DNA of 64,000 bases. Origin: Phallus indusiatus. Taxonomy: Eukaryota; Basidiomycota; Agaricomycetes; Phallales; Phallaceae. Within the stretch, counting starts at the first letter, position 1. Each line of letters begins with the position of its first letter. Shown here piece after piece: positions 9,765 through 21,584 of the stretch. The notes beneath the pieces are model-generated. The model did not search any database, was not told where the DNA came from, and worked only from the letters and a program-made list of their open reading frames with translations. A program made the position numbers and the translations under genes. Location of the stretch: assembly GCA_027605045.1 (NCBI GenBank), contig JAQFWX010000108.1, positions 52,380-116,379 of the forward strand. The letters are read 5' to 3'.

Positions 9765-12746
9765 GTGACTCTTGTGATTCGTGACAAAGCCTTCCTGTGT
9801 TGTTTATATATGCATCCTGTAGACGAATAAAGAGCTATTTTTATTGTAAATCCTCGGGAAAAAGAAGGGAAGTTTGACCCTAATTTGACTCTTTTGCGAG
9901 GGAATAAATCAATATCAATGATTAAACTCTTAGACGATCGTAACATATCAACCCAGTGCCAGTGTCTACCCATACAAATGAAAATACACAGCACCTGTAA
10001 TCCCCGAAATACCCGAAAATCAAGAACACACAGCGACAAATTTCCGTTCAAGCGATCAGATGTTGTTATAATGCGAAATGTACACCTACTAGGGTCATAC
10101 AACCTAATTTATCAAAAATGATCTCTCAAACCCTGATTTATCAGTGGCGGGGTTCGTGTTATTTTTGCGATCAAGTGTCGACTAGTTTATCTGCGGATGT
10201 CTGCATATCATTCTGGTCTCATTTTCAGCAGATGCGTCGCAGTGTTCATGCGATTTAAAAAGAAAACCCGAGGGCCGTAATATGACCACCGGCTGCAGTA
10301 AGTTGCGGACTGTGATATATGCGCCGTCAAATGCTTGAAAACACAGAAATACAGTCTTTAAATACCGGAATCAAAATCGGAAGATTTCCCGATTATTTCT
10401 AGTCTAATTTGGAGTACTCCGGAATTACTAAACCGCTTGGATCTAGGTTTCTTTAAAACATTGTATTTATATTTAGCGTTCTTGAAACTCCTTTTGTTTA
10501 TCCCTTGTATTTCTTTTTATACCTCACCTACTTGATGTAAATACAACAATCATGGTCGACTGTGAAAAAAGACGAAGAGCCTATAGGGCCCTTTACGGTT
10601 TACCGCAGACTATATATACCCGAGCTGATTAAAACCAACGGAAAACAATCGACCCTGCCATTAGGTAAATATATGCAACATCGTTCGGAACTTTGATTAT
10701 ATACAATCGATAGCCCACTCAATGTTAGGAGCATTGTAGCCATCTCAAGTTCTCAACGCGCTCGGGAGCCACACATTTTGCTTGATATGTCCCGTTTTCT
10801 CGAGTAATCATTAATCAGGATTCAACGTAGACGCTAAAACGTTATCAAAGAAGAAAACAACACAAAAAATGACGCCGATCTGTGAAAACGGGTGTCAAAA
10901 GCGTATTTAAACCCTCTAAAACCGAAAAAAAATCACGCATTCTCCTTTGATTCCTTATCCTCACTCGTAGTACCATTTTCACCAAATGAAGACACATTTG
11001 CCTCCAACTACTGTCCCCCGCCTCTACTGATGAGAGTCGAGGATAATAAATGGATACAAGATCCCCCCAAAAAACAGGGTGTGTAGATTAGCCGCATTCG
11101 TCTTATCTCCTGACTATATGCTGATTGTGCCCCCAAAGGCCCCGCATTTACCATATTCACATGGTTCATGATCGAATCTTTTCAAAAATGGCTCCCCAGC
11201 GAGTACGAACACACCCGGATTTTATAACAGCGTTCTCCGTGATCTATTCAAGACATATCCAAATTCCACCGACGAGAGCGAGTGGTATACATTTTCAAGA
11301 ATGATTACTAGAATAAAGTTGGCAAGCTGCTGAAGAAATCCGAATCCGATTTTCTGAAAGACTTCGTGAGCAGATTTCCCCAAGTTGAACGTCGTTGTTG
11401 ACTAACAATCCCACTCAGACTGATCGTAAGGCATCTCAATCAAGATGCTGTTAATTATTGATCACTTTGGTCTTATCTACTGGATATTGTCCCTGTAGGT
11501 TTATCGGGTAGTGGCGTTGGACGGAAAGAACCCCCCGAAAGAACCCCTTCTCTTCAGCCCATCCCTTTAATGAAGTATGTAAATTACTCCTCATCTATGC
11601 AGTGTCTACCTATTATGCTAATCGTGCCCTTGCCCTTTCAACCTGAAGCTATCAAGAAAAAAAACAATCAATCAATTGGAACCTTCAACCCCACAGACCC
11701 TACTCATGAATTCCAGCTATCCAAAAATTATATGAATACATTGTTAACAACAAATACGAATATCCAACATACTCATTTATTCATAAAGGCTTGGTGCAGT
11801 AGACTACAGCGTCGGGCCATATTTCACCCTTCGCGTCTCAAAGTCATCGATATTAATAGTCGCACTCACAGAGGCCATATAGATCGAATGGTGTTGGATT
11901 TTAGTGGCTCGGACTATATTATGTACACAGTAGATTAAATACTAGAATCGAGCTTTTGTCCTTCACCCATTTTGTGCTGTGTCGCGCTGTTTCCGGCGTG
12001 TATGCCGTGTTGTATCGTGTTAATGCGAATTTTACGATCTATTACGTCTATTTTTACTCTACATTCGTCCTATAATTCAATAGGAAAAAACAAGGCCCCT
12101 TTCGGCGCGCAGCCAACTACTAGACAACAACACATTCTACCACCCTTGCACTGTTGTAGCGCCTTGTTCGAAGGTCTTGCCACATCTTATTCGAAGTTAT
12201 CAACTAGACAGATGTTTTAGAAACAAAAAATATACACATATTTGTCACTATGTAGTCCAAATGTCTAACTTGAGGAAACCCGTATAAACCCTGCAGACAA
12301 ATTTGATTTCAAAAAAAGGGATGTTCGAGCTCTCAGCTGTGAAAAAAAGGAGGACGCGGAACTTACAGGAGGTTATATAGGGCGCCTTACGGATTTACCT
12401 AAGCTTACGCGGCGTACTTACGCAGACTTACGCCTGTTTTCTTTATCCGGAGACAGCTCCGTGGACCGTCACGGCAACAAATCTCAGACGTCCACAAATG
12501 TAACGTGTTTCACGTTAAACGTAAACTCACTGTATTCTCGTCGGTTCCGAGAACAGCTGTATTCAAAAAAGGATCGAGTCATACGCTTCATGTAAGAAAA
12601 CAAATCGATCATCGATGGGTTTTAGCCGTCTCATACTTATTTTAAAAAAGCAGGAAGGCGCAGTTCTTGTCGCTGTGAACTCCTATCAGTTTTCAGAATC
12701 ATCTTTACCACTACCGTTACATTTTTAGACCCTCAACTGACTCAGA
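9765..12746. other. Gene-poor stretch, no supported gene
   Basis: About 3 kb without a recognisable coding gene. The longest frames (a 122-codon ATG frame at 11570-11938 and a 64-codon frame at 10892-11086) lack family motifs and splice support. A short protein-like stretch broken by frameshifts lies at about 11160-11410. Repeated cttacg elements lie at 12384-12436, with partial resemblance to 10560-10620. The sequence is AT-rich and looks like old, decayed DNA. Confidence 0.5.
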
Positions 12747-14464
12747 ATGAGCGAATCCGGCGAATCTAGACCCGACAACGTCGAAGTGACTGGTCCAATG
12801 ATCAGATCTGCCGCCACCGAAGAAGATAAAGCAATATTCGATGAGCTGCTTGAGAAAATATCGACCGTTGATTCTTACTTTTGTTGTGGCGGGACTCTCG
12901 AATTGACCGACAGGCCTCTGGCTCTTTACTACAAGTCTAGAACGACTGGCAAAACCGACGTGTAACAAGCTTAAATTCTTTTTCTCGCTGCAAATCCTCA
13001 TATTCACTACGTCTTTTTATTCACTACTTAGGCTCGATTTTAGCTCCGAGCAATCAGCACAAGACCGGCAGATCGCCATCAACAACCTCCTTGAAGCGTG
13101 TGTGCCTGCACCCCACGGAAGGGGAGATGAGACTATAATTGATGAGTCTTATCGATTAGCTCGCGAGCTCCGTCAAAACGAGTTCGCCCTCAGTATCGAT
13201 CTTATGGGTGAAGTCGGCAGCGTTATTTTGTCAAGCATCAGCGCGTTGGTTACAGGACGATTGGTACTCACCGAGGAGCAAGCCTCCGAAGCCCAAAAAG
13301 CTCAAGACTTTAATGCTTACTACAGGAGCCGAGGAAGAGAACCTATGGTGAATCCTGACAAAAATACACCGAGCCTTCTGACGATGATCCCGCGTTTGTA
13401 CAAACTCAATGCGTATTCTAAGAACGGCTTCTTCAAATCTCATAGAGATACTCCCAAAGGAAATGATCATATAGGTACATTGATGATCGCTCTTCCAGTT
13501 CCTCATCAAGGCGGTGCATTGCGTGTTAATCATAACGGAAAAGAAGTCTTTTTTGATTGGCATCAACAATGTTCTGAAGGTGTTCAAGTTCAAGAAGATA
13601 AATTGAAGATCTCGCTCCCTTGGGCATTCATTTTTTCTGATCTCGAGCATGAAGTTCTTCCTGTAGAATCAGGCACCCGTGTTACCATCGCCTACGACAT
13701 TTTCTCTCCTAAAGCGACATCATCAAAGCCAGCGGCAGACATTCAAGTTGCACCGTCTGTGATGAATGTAATGGGTAACGTGGATGGGACGACGACTCCA
13801 TTGTATAATTGTTTGGTCGCTGCGTTGCGCAATCCTTCATTCCTAACCAACGGCGCCGAGGTTGCCATCTCGCTTTCGCATTCATACCCCATGCCGCGTA
13901 AAGCAATAAAATTGACCAACGAAGAATTTGCAGCATCTTTAAAAGGAATTGATGCAATCGTGTATCGAGCGATGAAAGCGGCCGGGTTTGATGTCTCTTT
14001 GAAGGCGGTTATGGTGGAAGAAACCTACGATTATAAATCCGCGGGTATTCCCAAAGATGGTTACGACCCGGTTATATCTTCAAGCGAGTCACGATACAGG
14101 AGCTACAGTTCTACGTGGGCCAAGTTCCTGATCACTTCCGATGTTTTCACTTTTACCCACAACCGAGATTTGTATGTGGAAGAACGCGATTACAAGCACG
14201 TTTTTAAGGCTGAATTTGGTGCTCAAACAAGTCCTCAGCTGATGTGTAAGTTAATGAGTGTCTGTATACTTTTTTTCCGATGGTTTCTTGACAAAAACCT
14301 TCTTGTGTTTTATAGGGGTAAAGAAACCTGAAGACACGTTTGTCAACGCCGGGACGTTTCTGGCGTACTCGAACGAGCATTCAGTGGACTTCTTTTATGC
14401 CGCAGCTGCGTTCATATTGAATGTTCCACCGTATGGAGAAGGATATCGTGCCTTCAACTCTTGA
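12747..14464 (+). CDS. 2-oxoglutarate/Fe(II)-dependent oxygenase (prolyl-4-hydroxylase-like fold)
   Basis: Three exons in phase: 12747-12961, 13032-14245 and 14316-14464. Together they encode about 525 aa. The first exon carries the sequence IFDELLEKISTVDSYFCCGG, often seen at the N-terminus of basidiomycete 2OG oxygenases. The catalytic core is in exon 2: LYKLNAYSKNGFFKSHRDTP gives the first iron ligands as H-x-D (His then Asp), then HIGTLMIALPVPHQGGAL, then LEHEVLPVESGTRVTIAYD gives the distal His and the Arg that binds 2-oxoglutarate. All four cofactor residues are therefore present. The C-terminal ~250 residues are a family-specific extension of unknown role. The substrate is unknown. The start ATG fits the expected N-terminal motif. 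Confidence 0.86.
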
Positions 14465-14900
14465 GAAACCAGAAAGAAAAATGAGAGTGTTTGTAGCTAG
14501 CTACCTCTACCTAAGAAAATAGAATATATTTCTCCCTATTTACCAGTCTGACTTTTTTTCGGCGTCGTGCCCTCGCTGCAAAAGCTCACCCTTCCCATTG
14601 AATTTGCTCCCATCTATATGTTCACGGCGAAGTTGCATTATATATATAACTTGTTTCTTGCGCTACTTTCATAGAAGTCCACCACACCTTAGTCATCCTG
14701 TACGTTACACGAGCACATCTCTCATCCTCTCCCTGCCTCCGACTTTCACAATATACACACACCCATGTCGCGAGAGTCGTAAAGATCTGGCGCACCGAGG
14801 ACAAACCGGGGATGGACAAATGTCCGAACAGTCGGAAGCAATTTTGCATATCCCTGACGCGTGCGCGTGACATGTCACGCGAATCCACTCTTCATTCACC
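14465..14900. other. Spacer and promoter of the kinase-like gene
   Basis: Sits between two genes on the same strand. It includes a poly-T run (14551-14558) and tatatatata at 14638-14649 (about 255 bp upstream of the next ATG), with C/T-rich sequence after it. A start codon in caccATG follows at 14901. Confidence 0.5.
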
Positions 14901-17280
14901 ATGTCTTCTGAACAGAATCCGATTTTAGAAGCAAATGAGAGATTAATCGACCCAAATATTGAGGAAGAAATGGATTTGGAGGTTATGAAAGTCGTTCGAA
15001 ACACGCCCATGCCATCAAAGAAAGATGACGCTCTAATATTTCTGGCTCTTATTCTCAATTACATCGTTCATCACTCCGGTGCATATTTAAATCAAGAGTA
15101 TACCAACCAAATTAAAAACGCGGAAACCTTGAGGAGGAATCCGGAGTTGGTTGATCTTTTAAAAAAATGTATACAAAACGAGAAATTCAGAGACATTCGG
15201 AATCTGAGTGAGTGTTTTACTTGATCTGAACGCTTTACAAATTAACTATGCAATAGAATTCCTTCAACCTAAGATTGAGCACGGTTTTGAACGGGTTCGA
15301 AAAGATCACGCCGAACTTTATTTAAGGCTTTTGATCACTTTGGAGGCTTATCGATGGACTGCTCCGGATGTAGGCAATAACAGTGCTTACCTTCTGTCAT
15401 CCCCCGATGAGATTCCGCAAGATATTATTGATCTAAACAATCAGCTTGGCCTCAAGCGAACTTATACCGATGTAAGATTTTTTCATAAATGTCGCACGAG
15501 TAATCTCACCATACTTTTCGTCTCTTTAGCGCGAGTCGGCTGAGGTGAAAAAGGATCGCACTTTGGCTTCGTTGCGTTATCAAGAACAGTTTTCTTGGGT
15601 CTTCACTCACGGAAATACGCAAACAGTATCTTATGCCAGAGAATACGTCTCCTTATTCAACCTTTTTCATTCTTACATGCCTGACGCTGTTCCTACTACC
15701 GACTCCTCCGCTTCAACATTCAAGTCTAGCACTTTTTGCACTTTTTTCATTCATCCTGCACTATGCTATCCGATTAGAAAATCGGCGTTACGATACCAAG
15801 AGTATGTGTTCTCTAGTTGGTTTCGGAGAGCGTTAACTTATTATTTTTTCTTTAGAAATGAAACCTGGGAGTTTCCGTTGTTTGTGCGATTTCCCGACTC
15901 TAATGTCTACAGGTATACCCCTCGGAACGATTGGAGTATCAAATCAGTTCGCTGGCAAATTCCACTAGTTATTTCTGAGGTCTCTCAAAAAGACGAATCG
16001 GACGGACAGCGGATGTTATTGCAAGCGGTTGTTCTAGCTCGACTTGGAAGATGGCTGAGTAAAGAACGATACAGGAAAGAGTTTTTCGTTGTTGCCATTT
16101 ATTTCAGTGCGGATTTAAATGTCCGTCGCTATATCGTTAAAGCGAAAGATGATAATCCCCAGTCTGAGGTATACTTTTTGTTTCATGATTGTATGTGGTG
16201 AGCACGGTTTAAGATTTTACAGGTTCGCATCGTGTTGGAAGTTTTTGACCTTCACAAACCCAAGGAAGCCGCCGCATTTTTCCTTGAAATGCTGAATTTG
16301 TCCACAAAGCTGCATACGCTTGATGGCAATTTTGATAGTCAGAAGGCTGGCAAGCTAGGGATTTTAAAGCAGGCCGCCAAATCAATGCGATCTTTCACTA
16401 GTGCCAAGGACGAACAACGTAAGAGCGAAAAATCCGAACCAAGGGAAGGGAGTTCTCTTCGTTTCAGCTCAACTCCGGTCACAAGAGTTCTGGATCAGCA
16501 TAACTTGTATATCAGCTCATTCTTTCACGATGATTCTGTGCGTAATTTCCTTTCCTCGTACTACAGTTCTTATGCCACGCATAAAAATTCTGATTTGTCT
16601 TAACACAGCATCCGAATATCGCTCTAGTCTTTGATAAAACCACCGATCTGCCTACTCAATATCTCAAATTCATCAAAAACGGATCCCACGAATTGGAATT
16701 TCTCAATCATTTCGCTCAAATCGATTCCCCGCACAATCACGTAGTGCGTCCTATCCATTCCTGGACGATCGAAGATGGTGCGATGGTATTACTACCGCAT
16801 GGTGGAAAATGGATTGACGACCTTCGCGATCTGCCGAAGCATTTATTGAACGTTGTGCGGCAATTATTCGAAGGTGTCGATTTTTTGCATATCCACAACG
16901 TCGCCCACTTGGACTTGAAGCCGTCCAACATCCTCATGCAAGATGCAACTGGCAGGCTGACTATTATTGACTTTGACGCTTCGGTTTATCTTGAGCGCAG
17001 AGATGACAAGGTTAAAGGTCTCGCTGGGACCAAAGGTTATATGGCGCCAGAGGTAGGACGAGGATCTTACGATCCTATTCGGGCAGACCTGTTTAGCTGC
17101 GGAGTTGTGGTAAAAGAATTATGCGAGATAGCTGGGCCTTGTCGTGAACAAAAGAACCTTATGATTATTGCATCGCGTTTAATGGATCCGGAGCCTGAGA
17201 ATCGACCGACAATGTCTCAAGTGTTGACTTGGCTTGATGACTTTTCTTCCAAACCCACCAATAACTTTCCAAAGCAGTGA
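14901..17280 (+). CDS. Kinase-like protein with a nuclease-fold-like N-terminal half (FunK1/Crinkler-like architecture)
   Basis: At least six exons. Phase-checked junctions include NL|KFLQP (intron about 15209-15258), YTD|RESAEV (about 15472-15530), SE|VRIVLEV (about 16167-16222) and HDDS|HPNIAL (about 16539-16608). The C-terminal ~220 residues are a protein-kinase domain: HNVAHLDLKPSNILM is the catalytic loop (HLD in place of HRD, with the Asp and Lys kept), TIIDFDASVY replaces DFG, and GTKGYMAPEV gives the APE motif. The glycine-rich loop is weak; ALVFDK holds a possible VAIK-type Lys. Upstream, WQIPLVISEVSQ, followed by LLQAVVLARLGRWL and an FFVVAIYF strand, resembles the beta-strand/helix order of PD-(D/E)XK domains seen in front of kinases in FunK1-like fungal proteins; that match is my inference. 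The exon structure at 15780-15855 is uncertain. It may be a divergent or low-activity kinase. Confidence 0.68.
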
Positions 17281-17897
17281 GTAATAATATTTTGTTGAAG
17301 TATTTATAATAACGAAGGTTTTTTCCAGACATATATATCCTCAGCCAGCATTCGTTAGGCCTGTGTGAACATTTGCGTTTACTTTCCTTTTTATCTGGAT
17401 CTTCGGCATTGTTCCTCAATGAAGTATGTGTAGGTAAATGTATTGGATCGCTTATAACATTGTACATAAATCATTCCAGTGGCATTCCTGATTCCATTCA
17501 CATCATTCTCATGTCTTCCAAGTTGTCTTCCGTACCCCGCTTACCTTTGTAATATGTAATATGTTGTTGCAACTACGTGGTTTCTGTAATAACAAATGAT
17601 ATGGATAATTTTTTCCAGTAAGCACATCGCCTTTTTGTCGGGGTTTGCCTCTTGTAAGACGTGTAGGCCGCGGCAGGTTCGTAAGTTTACTGTTTACTGT
17701 TTACAACATCCAACGCCAACCGAAGACATTTGGAAGACATACTATTCCCGAGATGCACTTGAGGCTCAAGAGACACACCACGACAGATTTCCGTTTAAAA
17801 CACAAAGATCATATCTGCTACATAACATCTACCTGATTTACAAAACCAAAGCAACAACTAAAGCAAAACTCATCTATACCAAAATTTCTTCAATTCA
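17281..17897. other. Spacer between convergent genes
   Basis: Carries the 3' ends of the kinase-like gene and of the MFS gene. AT-rich, with no motif-bearing open frame. Confidence 0.55.
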
Positions 17898-20644
17898 TCA
17901 CACAGCATTCGTAACCGGAGGTCGTCTGACCGTCTGATTCGTCTCCGACCCACTTCCCGTCTTCAAAAACGTACCGACATTCAAGAACGGTTTCCTCGAG
18001 CTACTGGCACCGGTAGGCTGAGACTGAGTCGGACTTTGCTCTAAATCCCTCATCGTCATCTCCTCTTCTTCTGTCCTCCTCGCCTCAGCCTTGCGCTTCG
18101 CGTCATCCTCCCTGATAAGCTCTTTATGCTTGATCATGAAAAACGCGGTTACAACTGCAAACGCCGCCAACGACGCGTTCAAAATAAACAGCGTTCGGAA
18201 CCCGGTTATGTATCCTGCGAGAAGAACGTCGCTCTGGTGTGCTGTGATGTTCAATTTACCGGTTTTAATTTGTGTAGGATCTTCGATTACTTGGCTTAGC
18301 AGTTCTGGTGTTAAATTGAGTGAGCTACCCGCTTTTCTGAGGGAGTTGTTGCTATAATAGGGTCGGAAATCAGATATGGTTTCGCCGAGTCGGAATTTTT
18401 TTCTTACATGACTGAGGATGCAACGGCTAATGATAAAGCACCTCCGACAAATCGAATGAACTTGAACGAGTTGAGTTCAGAAAAGTTAATTGTTCTACTG
18501 ACACGACGTACATTTCGGACGGCAGTAACAACTGACATATCCGCGCGAGAAACGCTAGCTTGAGCAGCGACAGTAGTTGTTTGCAGGGTCTACGTATGAA
18601 TGTCGGATCACAGCGAATGGTAATAATAAAAGCCAAGGTACTTACCTGCCCAGCGCCCATACCAGATAATAACATGAAAATAACCTGTTCTACCTTTGGT
18701 TTAGACTGGTTCAGAGTCGACAAACATCCGCATCCAATTGCCCAGACAGAAAACCCAATATAGATGATAGACTTAGGAAAGAAAAAAGATTAGATAGATG
18801 ATGCAACGGTATTTTGATATGCGTACTCTATATCGACCAGTTCGACTGACAATCATACCCTAAAAAACGACTTTTCAGTACAGAATGAAAGTTATTCTAT
18901 GACCGCTTAACCGCGTACCGCAACGAAACTAGCAGCCGTCTGTGTTACTAAAATGGGAAGAATCGACACGCCTGACCGAATGGGGGAATAACCGAGTGCG
19001 ACTTGGAAAAATTGCGAAATATAAAAAAGGGATGTCCAAAATATGAATCCGCTATAAAAAAGAGCCAGTCGTTCATTATATTAGTTGAAGGAAAGAGGGC
19101 TGAGCAAAAGTAGAAGTGCTTACTTGATGAACATTGTAATGTATACACCCGTAACGGTCGAATGTCGGAAAATGTACACTATTCAAAGTGTTATGAATTT
19201 TGAAGAAATGAAATGAGTTTTTTTAAATACGTACTTGGTACAATTGGGAGTGTCGCAATTTTCCATTCCCAGAGACAGAATATCACAATGACGGCTATAC
19301 CACCAAAAAGCGTTCCGAGAACTTTGGCCGACGTCCAAGGAAACGTCACACCTCCCTATATGGACCATAAATAAAATTCTTCGAAAAATGGGAGGAATTC
19401 GTTTGAACTACGTGCCCAAATTAAAGGTAATAATATCAACACGCAGCCACCTAAAGTGAGTATTGCTCCGACGTAATCGATGACTTGAAGTTTTCGTCGG
19501 ATGTCGCCTGTTACTGGCTTGAGAGGGAGAACCAGCAATACGATTACGGTTGATACTGCCGAAAGCGGGATGGTTATCCAGAAACACCACTATCCTCATC
19601 ATCAGCCATGGTTTGCATCAGTAAACACGAAGGAAAAGACTTACTCTCCAAGATACCTTCTCAGCTAGTGATCCGCCAATTAAAGGACCAATGGCATATC
19701 CGACAGCTACAAAGCTTCCAATTATGCCTTGATATTTCCCTCTTATAAAGGATAATACATCATTATTTTCATTGGCTAGGAGGTAAGATTTTGAAGGAGA
19801 AATAACCTGTCTCGTAAGCTAACCACGTCGGAGATAATCACCTAATTAAAAATAAAGGACAATTAAATTCTGACATTAAAATAAGGATTATAAATATAAC
19901 GGACTTGACCTATAGTGATGATACCACCACTTCCAGCACCAGAAACACCTTGATATTGTGCCAGTGAGATGGAAGTACGCTTAGGGCCCGAATGTGATAT
20001 TACCTCTGAATACGATCAACTCGTTAATTGAACGGGATAATCCAGCACCGAGACTTCCGATCATAAATGTGCCCATCGCAACGCAGAGCATAGCTTTACG
20101 ACCAAAGATACTGAAGAAAAAGTGTATATATATACATCGTTGCGACGAAAGAGTTTCAGGCTCACTCGGAAAACCGACCGTACAGAGGTTGAAAAGCGGT
20201 CGACGTTAAAAGTGTAGCTGAAGGGACCCAAGACGATACAGCGCCTGCGTTAAAAACGGCCGAAATAGTTGGAAGAGCTGTTGCGACAATGGTTGAATCG
20301 AGCGCGGAGACGATAATGCATGATGCTAATCCGAGAAAGACGACTAGGATTTTGCGGAATGGGAGAAGGTTTGTTTGGTCTGTTAGTTGCAGTGGTGGAG
20401 CACGGTCCTTCTTGTCGGTATTGCTACTTTTCAACTGCTCGTTGTCCTTTTTTTCGTCAATGTTCTGATCGTTGGAGGGATTGATAGTGACCGTCGATGA
20501 GACTCTTGTTCGGTGGTCTATTTCATGGGATAATGCAGACTCTGCTTGCTCCGGAGGGGTATTATTACTGGCCACTACCCTAACACCATCGTCATTGTCG
20601 TTCTCGTCGTTGTGAAATTGCGAGGAACCTGGGGCGCAATCCAT
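17898..20644 (-). CDS. MFS drug:H+ antiporter, DHA2-type (14-TM)
   Basis: A multi-exon plasma- or vacuolar-membrane exporter. The ATG at 20644 opens a ~95-residue hydrophilic Asn/Asp/Lys-rich cytosolic N-terminus. TM1 carries the DHA2 signature SALDSTIVATALPTI. Then come SSWVPSATLLTSTAFQPLYGRFS, the motif A region FGRKAMLC, GAGSGGIITI, the motif-C-like GYAIGPLIGGSLAEKVSWR and WCFWITIPLSAV, which is the usual order in this family. The later half (about 19400-18250) supplies the remaining helices over several short exons. The end is a basic/acidic C-terminal tail (KRKAEARRTEEEEM) that finishes TNAV. It probably exports toxic compounds or fungal metabolites by proton antiport. I could not fix every exon in the second half. 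It shares its upstream region with the divergent hydrolase gene. Confidence 0.82.
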
Positions 20645-21584
20645 AATGACAGCGATAACACGCAGGTTCGGAAACAAGAGACAAGGGCCCCCAATCTCAT
20701 TAAACCTCCTTGCTGCATGTGCCTAGGCCTCTAGTATTAGGTCAATGCAGTTTTTTTTTATTTCGGCAGGAAACGCAGCCGTGGTGTCGATTGCGTAAAG
20801 CCGAGGGGAATTTGAAGTCGAACAAAGCATGCCGCCTGAGGCTGTGCGTTTCGGATTGGTTTAAATTTAGTCGGGTTTGGAATCGGAAGGGTTCCGGGAC
20901 TGCTGCTTCGTGCCTCGTGCACTCATGTTTCGATGACAAAAGACAATTCAAATGGTATCTTGAGCAGGATAATTTTATAATCTTCGCATGGGAGATCGTT
21001 CTGAGGTTGGTTCGTGTATGAGAGGTTTTTTGATGTTGACGGGGTTTGACTGGGTTGTGCTGGAACATCTGCGCTGACAATAAGACATCTAGAAAAGGCA
21101 GTCTACGCTCCTGAACCATCATGCATCGACGTTAAACATTATGTTGAAATGATGTAGTAGGACCATGGGGCATTGTGTCGTGCAGGCGGCCTCCAATGAT
21201 AGCTTTTTTTCACCAGTCTCTTCTCGGCTTCTGCCGTGGAGTGTGAAATACGTCACATAACGATCACGTGACAAACGACTCGTCAACTTAAGTTTTCAAC
21301 TTGAATTTGTGTCTCGTGTCTCAGACTAATAAATTCCAATTGGAGGGCACCATGACACCGTCAAAAATTGGATCTGAACAATGATGAAGTTCACAATACG
21401 TTTCATTTTTCTCGTATATCTCTCACTTTTCGAAGCACCTTGCAATTCTCACATGTATGGCGAACATCGACCGTGACCCTGATGAGGTATTATCTATTTA
21501 ACCCGTCCTCCGACAACAGTTTCTAGACTCTCACGCAATACAGTTTTGAGGAAGCTTTCAAAAGTTTTACACTTGCGTTTACCT
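20645..21584. promoter_or_regulatory. Divergent promoter region of the MFS and hydrolase genes
   Basis: 940 bp between two divergently transcribed start codons. It holds a palindromic TCACGTGA at 21264-21271. The ATG of the hydrolase is at 21585; an upstream TTG-initiated reading at 21546 is not used. I see no gene inside. Confidence 0.5.
21264..21271. promoter_or_regulatory. TCACGTGA palindrome (E-box-type bHLH site)
   Basis: An exact octamer palindrome with a CACGTG core, the class of site bound by fungal bHLH factors such as Cbf1. It lies about 314 bp upstream of the hydrolase ATG and about 620 bp upstream of the MFS ATG. The same octamer occurs in the UTP25 promoter. Function is inferred. 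Confidence 0.35.

Noticed and set aside
11570..11938. 122-codon ATG-initiated frame
   Set aside because: No recognisable family, no intron signals and no promoter-like context in a decayed spacer; could be a lineage-specific gene, but nothing supports it.
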